DNA from: Bedellia somnulentella
Lineage: Eukaryota; Arthropoda; Insecta; Lepidoptera; Bedelliidae
Length of the DNA stretch: 64,000 bases
Reading direction: 5' to 3'
NCBI GenBank assembly: GCA_963576735.1
Contig: OY755171.1
Span: forward strand, 9,238,001-9,302,000
Positions within the stretch are counted from its first letter, which is position 1, and each line of letters begins with the position of its first letter. The position numbers and the translations under genes were made by a program. Positions 21,601-33,600 of this stretch are shown piece by piece. The notes under the pieces are model-generated. The model was not told the DNA's origin and made no database searches. It saw only the letters and a program-made list of their open reading frames with translations.

Positions 21601-24600
21601 ACAGTAATAACTGTGGACCTGCATGGAATAAACGAATATGCTCATGGTTCATAATAAGATACATGAAATGATGCTTAGCATCTAATAAAATGGGATATTT
21701 CTTGTCGAAATCAAAACTCGAATTATTTAATCGACCACCAACTCGAACAATTTTATCAGTGTCAATAAACGGTGTCAACTGTATTAATTTATTATTTTTT
21801 GGTAAACATTTCCCTTGTTCAAGTAGCTTAATTTCTTCGGGAAACGATTCTGTTTGGCTAAACCTAACTAAAATTTTTAACGAATTAACCAACTCCGTAA
21901 TATTAAGCGGACCTGACAATCTTTGCCTTAATTTTGTAATATTATTTATAAACCGCAAGACGAACGCAAAACTCCTTAACAATTTATTAAATGTGGAGTA
22001 CCTATCGAAATCGATGAGTGACTGTAAATGCGCTCGCTCGGACGCCACAAACAGAGCGTTCACCTTAATATCGGGTAAACTCTCGGTGGGGTATGAATGC
22101 CGCGGCCACTCAGACTCCTCCGTCTTTAGGAAGGAAGGACCCTCCCACCACAAAGAAGATGACGCTAGAACCTGAGGGTCGACCCCCCGCGAGGCAAGGT
22201 CAGCTGGGTTCATACTCGTAGGAACATGCCTGAATTGAAAATCACGTGTTAGTTCGTTAATTTCGTTAACCCTATTACATACAAACATTTTTAATTGTTT
22301 TACATCAGTCTTTAACCAACCGAGAACAACAGTAGAATCGGTCCAAATAATTTTTTGTTGAACGTTAAAACGTACCGCTTTGAGAACCTTATCACATAAA
22401 CGCGCGCCTAGTAGATTACCTAACAATTCTGCTCGTGGGATAGTAGTCGGCTTTAAAGGCATAACGCGAGCCTTTCCACAAAATAGGTTCACCGTAACGT
22501 CATTGTTTTTATTGACTGAACGTAAATACACGCAAGCAGCATAGCGTCGGTGCGCCGACCGAAAGCGATATGTGCACTTTTTCGTTTTTTTTATTTTTTG
22601 CTAGATGGCGTTAGTTTTACGATCTCTATCCGTTACAAAAACCCGTATGTGAATTTAAGGCTTAGTTTTCGTAAAACCAATCCAATTATGTGCATTTCTA
22701 AAGTCGACAAAAAAGGTATGTGTATAAATGCACATACGGAATTTGGCTTCTACTCGTAATAGTACTGCACATATCAGGTTTTGACGTGAAGACGTGCTGT
22801 ATGATTTTGAGGTTATGTGTACATTTATCGTTTAAACAAATGAAGAACTGGTAAGTGCTTTTAATTACATTGTTTAATTTATCTAATGCTTCTACAAAAT
22901 AACTCAGAACGGAAGAAAAAGAACCGTACATAAGTGTGGTCCTTGAGCTTGTTTGGTGACAGTTTTTTTTGCTATTACATTCTTTTAAAGCATCATTATA
23001 TTTTTATTCCTATACTTTAAACGAGCAATTCTTCTAGATATGTATTTAAGTATGTATATAATTAGTTTCTCGGAAACCGCTCTATAGATTTTGATGAAAT
23101 TTTGGATTCAGATAGGGGAAACCATACAGTTATTGCCACCTTAAGGATTAGCCCCGATAGTTATTGCCACCTTGATTTCTAGGAATCTAACTTCGTTTTG
23201 GACTACTAATGTGTGTAAATTGATACATTGATGATTAGAAATGGTAAATAATTGCAAACAAATATACCTGCATGTCAGGAACTGTAAAAAAAATTCGCAA
23301 TCGGAAATAACTGTCGTACCAGCAGTAACTATCGGGTTTACCCTAGTCTTTTACATTTCAAATCGATCTAGATAGGTAGATAGGTATCATCACCGAGAAA
23401 AACTCAGTAACCTAGCTAGTTTATGTAAAGGACATATTACTTGCACTTCTTTTCTTTTCGTATCTAAAGCTTTTTCTTTTTTTTTGCTTCAGATTTTTGC
23501 CAACTTGCGACAATGCTTTAAAAATGGCTGGTAGAAATAATTGGAGGGGTAAATTGCTTGTCAATCTTAGTACAGGAAATGTTTCAATTCAAAATAATGC
23601 AGACGAGTTTGTATCAAATGCGTATAATCCTCCTGTAGACTACAGAAAACCGCAGCAAATTATTAACAATATAGATGATCATCTGACTTCAAACATTGAG
23701 GAATATCAAGAACAATCTTCAAGGTTCATTGTACATTATGAAAGCGTCATCGTGCATAATAATATTGAGTGTCCGGAACCAATGTTGGTTGAGAATGATT
23801 GTGATGGCAATCATGCTTCTGAAAGTTGCAAACATGATGATGGAACCGTACCAACACATTGGGCTTCGGGAGCCTAAAAATATTACAGATAGACAAACGT
23901 GGATATTGAATGATCAAACAGGCGAGCATCATAATATTGAGCGTCCGGAACCTATGTTGGTTGAAAATGATTGTGATACCAATAATGCTTCTGAAATATG
24001 CGGAAATGATGATGATGTTGTTGTACCAACATATTCAAATGAAAATGATTTCATTCTTAACGACGTAACGGGACTACTAGTTTACGGGATATAGTTTTAG
24101 GCTCCAGTAGTCCCGTTACGTCGTTAAGAATGAAATCAGTTAAGAACGGCCGTGGCCCACGTGAAATGACCCTACAGTGACCAATTGCGGAAACCATTTT
24201 TTTTTTTTCTAAATGTACACATAACCTCAAAATCATATAACAGATAGAGAAACATGGATATTGAATGATCAAACAGGCGAGTTTGATAAACGTTACCATG
24301 AAGAAGACATGCAGGAGACAGAATCGGAAAGCATTGCAGAAATGTATGATAAAAGAAGAGACAGAAAGTATAACATGATGAGAAGACTTAAAGGTGAGCA
24401 ATATGTAGGTAGAAAAAAATACACAAGAAGGAAATGACAGAAAAGGACCAGAAAGAAGGAGACAAGGCAGAAGAAGACAAAAAGGAAGAGGAAAAAAATG
24501 AAAAAGAGAGCTTTGTTTTGAAAAAGAAAAGGTGCATTAAGAGCAAAACTTGCAACCATGACTCATGTACCATAAAAACAAGCCGGAGTTTCCAGTGTGG

Positions 24601-27600
24601 CACGATAAGTGAAGATCAGAGAAAAGTAATTTTCAAATACTTTTGGGATCTTGAGACGTGGGAAGCTAAAAAAGCTTATATTAAAAATCTAGTGCGTGTG
24701 CGTCCTATGATTAGAAGGCGCAAAGCATCTCGCGCAGTATCATCTAAGAAACAACAAGGATTTGACTGGTTTTTGCCTAATGAAAACAACGAGATTGTAA
24801 AAGTTTGTAAAAACTTTATGTTAAGTGCAATTGACATAAACAATGACACCCTATGGGATTGGATAAATACTATGTATGAAGACGAACAGAGTAACAGGCC
24901 TGCTCCCTCTCCATCCCACAAAAGGAGTAAAAAAACAAAAAATGATGCAACATCGAATAACAGAAATGAACTTCGAAAAGCATCCGCAATTGAGGAATGG
25001 CTGAATTTGTTACCAAAGGTACCGAGTCATTATTGCAGATCGAGTTCTAAGAGAACCTACGTAGAGGATTCTTTCAGGAATAAAACACACATGCATAGAG
25101 TCTTTAAAAAATGGTGTTCATCCAAAAACAAAACATTTGCACGAAACGAACGAAAACTTTTCTGTAAGATTTTGAAAGAAAAGAAGATTTCAATTTTTAA
25201 ACCTAGAAAAGACCAGTGCGACACATGTACTGCATACAAAGAAGGTAATTTTGCAGAAGATTAATACAACAAGCATATAAACATGAAACAAGAAGCCTAC
25301 CTCGCAAAAGAGCAAGCCACTGCGTTATGTTCTCCTGAAGTCCTGGTAGTGACAGTTGATGTTCAAAGCGTACTGCTTTGTCCTAAACTGCAAGTATCTG
25401 TCCAGTATTACAAGCAGAAGCTTCAAATGCACAATTACACCATTTACTGCCGCAATGACGGTGAAGTACATTTGTATGTATGGCATGAGGGAGACGGTGG
25501 CGTGACAGCAAATGAATTTACTACTTGTCTTATAGACTTTTTGATACAAAAAGCAACAGAAGGCTTTAAAAAAATGATAATAATATCTGACGGTTGCTGC
25601 TATCAAAATCGAAATAAAACGTTGTCTTCAGCTCTTCTAAACCTTTCCAGAGAAAAAGAGTTGGACATTGAGCAACTGATTTTGGAAAAAGGACATACTA
25701 TGATGCAAGTTGATAGTGTGCATTCGACGCTAGAAGAGTTGTTTAAGCCGCCAATTTACAGTCCTAGCCATTATGTGTCCTTAATGGCGCAAGCTCGTCC
25801 TAGTAAGCCATACATTATTCATAATGTAGATTACACCTTCTTTAAGAATTACGAAGACATATGCCGGTTTGATTCCATTAGGCCTGGAAAAAAAGCCGGA
25901 GATCCAGTTGTAACTGACATAAGAGCAGTATTATACAAAGGTGAAGAAATTTTCTACAAACTTCGCCAAACAGAAGAATGGCAGCTACTGCCACAACGAC
26001 TTCACAATAATGACAAAGATCTAGTAGATCTATACGATGAACCAAGAAGCATTGAAAAGTCCAAGTACGACAGCTTGCAGTCTTTGAAAAAATACATGCA
26101 CCGCGACAATCATTTTTTTTACGACAATCTCAAATGTAACTAAATAGAAATAGATTTTTTAAATAAGGCTGTAAAGTACCAAAAAAACGTTTTTTGAAGT
26201 TTTTTTTTTATATAATGAGTACCTGTACCTCATAATAAGTACAATATAATTGTATTGAATGTTTGATCTCTTCGAATTACTTTGTAATGATCATTAAAAA
26301 TATAACTTTTTAAAGATTTTAATGGGTCCAAGATAATTAATATTTTGTTAGAATTTCTTTTTGTTAATGATTAGTATTTTGTAGAACTTTCTTTATTTCA
26401 AATAAAGGCATAAAATGTACTTATTTGTATTATTAATTTATAAAAATAACCAAAAATTACTATAGTTAATCTTAGTGTTGCACATAGCAAAGCCCATTTT
26501 ATGTTCATTCATTAAAAAATAAAAACTGATATGTGTATAACTTGCACATACTTAATTTGGAAGTCTCAAACCAAAACCGACATGTGCATGAAGAAAGTAA
26601 AAAAAAATTTTGAGCCTAAAACTAGCTAGAACAATCGCTTTTTCTTTAAATGTCTTAAACTTTTGATTTTTTGTACAACTTTTCTCATTTATAGATTTTT
26701 CCTAAGTAAGACTCTGTTTAAGCAATCATGTTTTTTGTGCCTCCTGAAAAGTTAAAGAAATGCACATATCGCTTTTGGTCGGCGCACCGACGATAGGCAT
26801 CCTTTGACGCATCGACAAAACAATGTAAATCTATTGAAATGGGGTCATGGCAAAGAACATTTCTATTAATAGTTATATTTGAGATTAAGTGCAAATTATT
26901 AATAAAATTGTACCATGTACTTACAAGATTTTGAGGTATGGGTTCTTCCCAACTCAATTTTGCAACCCATAATTGTTGTAAAAATATTTTGGCTTTGATA
27001 ATACATGCACATATTAAACCGAGAGGGTCAAAAATTTTACAAGTTGTCGTAATGACAGACCTTTTTGTGGGCACTGGAGATGATTCGATGTTGGCTGTAA
27101 ATTTAATTTTATCAGACTTCGGACAGTAATTTAATCCTAGTACACTCGATTCTTTGGTTAAATCGACTAACTCGGAGTTGGAGTCGTCACTGCCGAAAGC
27201 CTGTGAACAATTAGTGCGAATTTTCCTTAAAGGTAAACAAGCCGTATCCAACACCTTTTTAACATTTTTATAGATGTACTGTAGATCGCTCTCAGTCTCC
27301 GCACCCGTGTTCAAGTCATCAATGTAAAAATCATTTTGAATGACGTTAGCTATAACAGGATCCGTACATTCATATGCTAACTGCAATAAACATCTCGTAC
27401 TTAGAAATGGAGCAGAAGCCATGCCAGACGTGACGGTGTTCAGCTTCAATACTTGCAAAGTATTGCGTTTTCTGTCACTAGAAGTGGGGTCTCGCCAAAG
27501 AATGTGCTGGAGATGACGCTGTGAGGGGTGCAATATAATTTGCCGATACATCTTCTCCAGGTCTCCTAATAACACGTAACGATGGCCACGAAAACGTAAC

Positions 27601-30600
27601 AAAATGGAAAATAAGTCGCTTTGAACGACGGCGCCTACGGCTTGAATATCGTTCACCGACTTCCCGGTCGATGTTTTAGCCGACCCGTCAAAAACAACTC
27701 TTAACCGTGTTGTTTAACTTTTATTTCGAATGACACAGTGGTGCGGGAGATATACACCAAAGTCCGGTTGTTCTACTTCATTTAAATGACCCATTGTACG
27801 ATATTCCTCAATAAAAGTTGAATAAGGTGCCTTTAATTGAGGATTTTTATTTAACTTACTCTCTAAATTTGACAAACGCTTAAGTGATAAATTAAAAGAA
27901 TTTCCGAGATTCGTTTCGGTTTCTTTCAGCGGCATTAAAACACAAAATCTCCCATTCTCTAGTCGAGTGGTAGTCTCTAAAAAATGATTCTCACAGAACT
28001 GTTCCTCTAGGGATAATGTTTTTGTGTCAGAAGGCAAATCGTCTATCTGCCAAAATAGTTTAATTGAATTATCTAAATCTAATAGGCTTAAGTTGCAGTG
28101 AACTTTAGAGCAAAGATTATTAATTCCAATAGGGCCGGCTATAAGCCACCCCATCTTAGATTCTTGCAAAGTAGGCAAATTATAACCTAACTTTAACTGA
28201 TTAGTTCCAATTATATCCCAAAATACGTCAGCCCCTAATAAAATGTCAATAGAAGAGGGCTGGAAAAAATGTGGATCAGCTAGTTCAATACTGTTGGGAA
28301 TATTTAAACGATCAGTATTTATTTCAACACCGGGTAAAATACCGGTTATTTTAGGCACTATAAGGCAACTAATTTTAGTACTATAAGACGATAAATATGA
28401 ATTCACTCTCACGTTACAACTTCCTCCAATATCGCATTTAACATTATTAAGTCCACAAACACTGATACGACGCAAAGATTCCTTACGCAACCCCAATTTA
28501 TCACAAATATTTTCTGTAATAAAAGACGATTGACTACCGGTATCTAACAATGCTCCCACCTTCACGCTTTTATTGTTATATTCATTAACAAGTTCGACCT
28601 GCGCCGTGCACAATAGAGTGTGAGTCATCGTTACCGCTGATAAGGCGACTGGCCCAGCGGCGGCGGTGGCAGCAGGCGCGGCCAGAGATGCGCTTGATCG
28701 TATTAATCCTTGTTGTGATGACTGTTGATTATGTAACAAGGTGTTATGTTTACCTTTGCATATCTTACACGAACCTTTCAAACGACACTGATAAGATTGA
28801 TGACCGCTTCGTAAACAAATAGTACACAATTTAAATTGAGTAACGTCGCGTACCCTACTATCAATATCTAAATCTTTAAACTTTGCACATTCATGAACAA
28901 AATGGCTCTTGTTACATATGACACAAGGTTGACATCGTTTATTAACATTATCCGATGATGTAAAAAATGCTCTTACGTTTTTGTTATGGGAAATAGGCCT
29001 TTGTTCGTACTTGTCGTTTCGATTATAATGGGTTGTTTCTAAAATGTCTGCGCGACTTCGTAAAAATGTGTAAAATTGATCGAGTGTCGGTAATTCGAAC
29101 AAACTGTTCTTATGTTCTTCCCACTTTCTACTCGTATTGGAATCTAACTTTGCTGAGGTAATAAATATTAAAAGAACATCCCATTGTTCGGTAGGAAGTC
29201 CCAAAGACTGTAGAGATCTTAAATTTTTAGATATGTGATCAATTAAGAAACGTAATGCCTTAAAAGATTCTTTGCTCATAGATTCAATACTTAATAATGA
29301 CTTGAGATGATTATTTATAAGGATATTTTTGTTATTGTATCTCTCGCATAGTAGCTGCCACGCATTGTTGTAATTGTTTGCAGTAAACTCGAGTGATCTA
29401 ATTAACACAGATGCACTACCCTCCAAACTAGACCTTAGATAATGAAATTTATTTATTAATGGTATGGATTCATTTTGATTTATAAGAGAATCAAATGTGT
29501 CACGGAATTCGAGCCACTTTAAATAATTCCCATCAAATTTTGCTAAATCAATAGTGGGTAGTTTAATCGAGTTAAAAGAATGTGAACATGAACCAGCCAC
29601 ACTTTCATTAAGATTTGACTCTTTGTGAGAGGAAAACTTTTCAATTAAGTCTTGCGCAATGGAAAGAAGAGAATAGAATTGAGTTTCTATAGTATCTCTC
29701 TCAGTTAACTGTTCGTCCACGTTCGGCGACAGTATCTCTATTTCTGTCTGTAAGTTGTTAAAATCAGAGAGTAATTCTTGAAATCTTACCATTCTCATTG
29801 ATAGATCCTTAATTTGAATTGAAGTTATTTTATCCGCCAATTGAATTAAAACATTTAAATGATCTTTAAACTTAGTTAATCTACCTTTTATAATACTACG
29901 TTTCTTTAATAAATCTTTAAGCATGTCTTTTCCTTCCATTATAAATATTATAATAGAACAATTAACGTAGCACAAGAAACGTTAAAATAACCAAACCTCC
30001 CAAAGCACTGTCTAGTACTTTATAATCCAACCGCCAATCTGTCTATGCGACGCGCGCGCCGATCACAACTTCAGCTAAAGGTATCGGCAGCAGCTGTAGT
30101 AGTCTGCTCGGAACACCCGAACTTTATTTGATGTTTTTCACTGAAATAGTCGGCAGTTGCGTGTAAATAATTTTGAATTTTATGTATTATTTTGATGAAG
30201 GTAGTTAATGTTAATGATAGATAAAACTACTTTGAATTAAGTATTTCACTAAAAACTTCAATATGAGATATTTGTATTTATTGAAGAAGAGAAAATTTGA
30301 CTATTCAGTCCAAAATTATTTTGCTTGAAGTGCAAATTAAATGGCTTTTTTATGCATAAATATAGTAGGTAGCTAAGAAGATTATAACGTAAAAAAATTA
30401 ACGTAATTAAAATTGAATGATTTTGTAAACGCTTAGGCCAAACATTGAATTAGACAATACGCTTTAAATTACACAGCAAGATATTGTTTCAATACTTTGG
30501 AGCGTTAAATATCTACACAAATGAATCGGAAAGACAGGAAAAGATAAGAATAGAAGGATGTAGGTAGGCCAATACTTTCCTCGGGATGACCAAACAGATG

Positions 30601-33600
30601 CGATGGTGAAGCTCCTCAGCAATCCTTTAATTGATCATCAGAGTTGAAGTCAGCAATATCATCCGACAAATCAGTTCCCGAAGTCCAAACGGCGTTAGTC
30701 GAGTAGCGGTTATCCGATGGTACTCGATATTTCTTCACCGAAGATTGGTTGTAGCCACCACTAGGCAATGGCCACTAATTTATCACGGTCGCCAAATGTT
30801 TAAGCAAGGAATAAATTCAAACTAAGTCTTGCTTTTAAACACTAATTTACTTTAAATATTTAAATTACAAAATGTACAATATAATATGTTAAGTTGGCGG
30901 TGGTTGGTTGCGTAGTGAAGCTTGTCCCCGCGCCGCTGCCGCCGCCGCACCTGCGGCTTGCCGTATCATGTGGATCAGGCGTTAACAGTTATTTATAATT
31001 ATACTGTTAAAACTATTACAATCATATCCAAATCGTCTTTAGTAGAAAATATATCCTAAAAATAGTATCATATCTCAGTCTTATAAGGGTGAATATTTAA
31101 AATTTGGTTAACTTTTGACCTAATTTTGAAAGTGGTGTTTTTAGTTAAAAATATGCATGATTTATATTCTATGCTGTGTATATAACATCTACTTTGGTGC
31201 ATCTAATAGGGCCAGTCACTTTACTTGTTATTTTTCGAGAAAAGTACGTTTTTTCAAAATCAGTGATCTAGGGACTGATGGGACTGTATAGGGACTGATG
31301 ACAAACACTGTTATTATAATCAAACTAAATTATTATTGAAAAATCAACTGCAATAACAAATTATCCTCCTTCTCCTCTTAAGTTCACACATTGTATGAAC
31401 TTTGAAACACAACATTTTTCTTATTAATTAGGCAATAAAAAACAAAAATAAAGTATCAATATTTCTAAGCACTCATTTTGTACTTTGAGTTCAATAGGTA
31501 CTTAAAGTAATTAACAATTATTAATAATCAGCTTTTTAAAGTTCTGAGTAACTAAATATTGATTTGAACACAATAATCAGACTTTCATTAATTAGTATGA
31601 GATCACAAATATTTAAACTTTAACTATGTAAATACTTCGTATTTATTTTTTTATCACTATTTGTTTCACTTCTCATAAACATTAACGGGTTCTGTAAATT
31701 TGTATAATACTGTTCCTCTCTTGACGATTAGATTATGAAGTGGCAGTTTTTTTATGACATCTTCGTAAGGCACGTCGGCGATATCATTATCATTTATTTT
31801 AAATTCCGTACCATCTTCATTGCAAACTTCAAGGAATGTAACTGTCAGCTCTCCATCATCATTATCATATTTTGAGCAAATTGCGGCGCATCGGTATTCT
31901 TTTCTCCCCATGATTAACTTAACTAGAACATAGTCTCCACTGCCATAGCTTGTTTTAGACTTTTCTTGCGCAATGTGGCTAACACTTGCTAACGGCATAT
32001 CATCTTCAGAATCCGTGTAAATATCTGAAACTTGAAGCCGCTGTGTATTGGTTTGGTAAGTTATAGTCCCCAAGTAATAATCAATACAATCAACATTGTC
32101 ACAAAAGCAACTTGTGTCACGTGTCACGGTCTGTAAGTTTACGCACAACAACCCAAATGGACGCAATTTGCAGAACGAATCATACCCTATTTTTACCAAA
32201 CTCGTATTTAGAAACTTTTGATGCAAGTTCTTCAAGGAATCCAGCAAATACCTCTTTTGTTTCTTCACTTTTTTGCGAGTAATGCATTCTTTTTTTCCTG
32301 CCGCACATCGACTATTATTGTCATCTTCATAAAACTTGTGAATGATCTCTTCAACTCTCTTTTTATTTTGTTTTACTTCATATTTTGTACGATTAAATCC
32401 CATCTTTTTATATGTAATGGCTCCGCTTCCAAGTCTCCATATCTTATAGTTGCGTGTAAGCGGACTGGACCAAATCGTGTTCAAACTGGTTTTGCTTTGT
32501 TGTGGTTCAGTCTTTGTATCTAAAATTTGCTTCTGAATAACATCGCCGAATAACGCTTTTTTCACCAATTCTACTCTTTGATTAGGGTCGTTGGCCATTT
32601 CTAAAATTTTACTTTTTGGTGTAAGTGCTTTCTTCTTCTTTATCATTTTTTGTTTCAGTCTTCTATTTCTCTGTTGTTCGCTGGCAAGTTTTTTCCTTAA
32701 ATTTTCAATGAGTAAATCCTTCCTCTTCAGTATACTATTTCTTTTTTTTCTTTGAACTATACTCCTCCTTTTTGCTTCAGCTTCTCTTTCCTTATTCAAT
32801 ACAGGAACCTCAGGAATAATTTCATCTTCCGATGATGGCGGCGTATTTTGGTGCACGTACTTATGAGTATTTTGAAGAAATTTTTGTTTTTTTCTGTAAT
32901 CTGTTGAATATGCTACCCAGTTCTTTCTTGCCTTTCTCTGTTCACGCGGAGTCATATCTTTCACGCATTTCCGTTGTCCTTTTTCCTTTTTCTTTAAATA
33001 TTTAATCCGCCCCTTTTCTTGATACTCGGCCAGCAAAACAGGGTCGTTTTTTATCATTTCCAAACGCCTCTTTGCCTGTTCTGACTTTTTTTTTGCAAGT
33101 TCCTCTTTAGACAACGTAGTTTTCCTTCTAGGCGCCATATTCTGCAACAAATACATTGAGTTAATATGTTAAAACCATGGACCACACCCTTAATTATCAG
33201 TCCCTAGATGTGGCGTCAGGCCCTAGTTCTTATTATGACTAGGGCCTGATGGACTAGGGCCTGACTAATCGAAACAAAATCAATGAAATCCTTTTATTTA
33301 AAATTAATTTCAAAACCAATACCCAGTCACAATAACAAGGCAGCCCAAACTCATATTGACAATAAGTAATGAAATCAATTAAGTTTTAAACTATATTTAA
33401 AACTACTTACCTAGGGCCTGAGAGTTTGACTGGCACAGCACGTGTTTGCACAACAAAGTCGGCGATCGCACTAACAACAAGATGGCTTCCGCGGCGTGGG
33501 TTGTGTTTGTAACTAACTTCACGCCGATGCTATCGATGTGAATGAGTTATGAAAATGCCATACGATTGGATGGCGCGTATTTATGAATTTCTTAAATGAC

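Larger units (their letters stand above)
22545..26792 (+). mobile_element. DNA transposon encoding a DUF7869-like transposase candidate
   Basis: 32-bp terminal inverted repeats (22545-22576 and 26761-26792, cgtcggtgcgccgacc...) with one mismatch. They are flanked by a 4-bp duplication, atag (22541-22544 and 26793-26796). It is inserted in the RNase H region of the BEL element, whose frame continues on both sides. Subterminal motifs like atgtgtataa.tgcacatac recur near both ends (about 22720 and 26532). Inside is one degenerate gene on the plus strand. 4-bp duplications are known for the Sola and Chapaev groups, but neither assignment is demonstrated here. Confidence 0.85.
13836..30987 (-). 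mobile_element. BEL/Pao LTR retrotransposon with two nested DNA transposons
   Basis: Two direct 191-bp LTRs (13836-14026 and 30797-30987) enclose gag-protease, RT/RNase H and integrase segments, all on the minus strand (the same sense as the OR gene). Subtracting the inserts at 14104-20531 and 22545-26792 leaves about 6.5 kb, a normal BEL length. The LTRs are TG...CA bounded in minus orientation and differ at about two positions. I see no 5-bp target duplication at the outer borders. The frame has one in-frame stop (27714-27716) in addition to the two insertions, so the copy is inactive. Confidence 0.9.

Noticed and set aside
20586..22175. Plus-strand ORFs opposite the integrase
   Set aside because: They are antisense shadows of the BEL pol frame.
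24293..24603. Minus-strand hydrophobic ORFs as membrane proteins
   Set aside because: They are complements of a Lys/Glu-rich coding stretch, which always reads as Phe/Leu/Ser-rich on the other strand.
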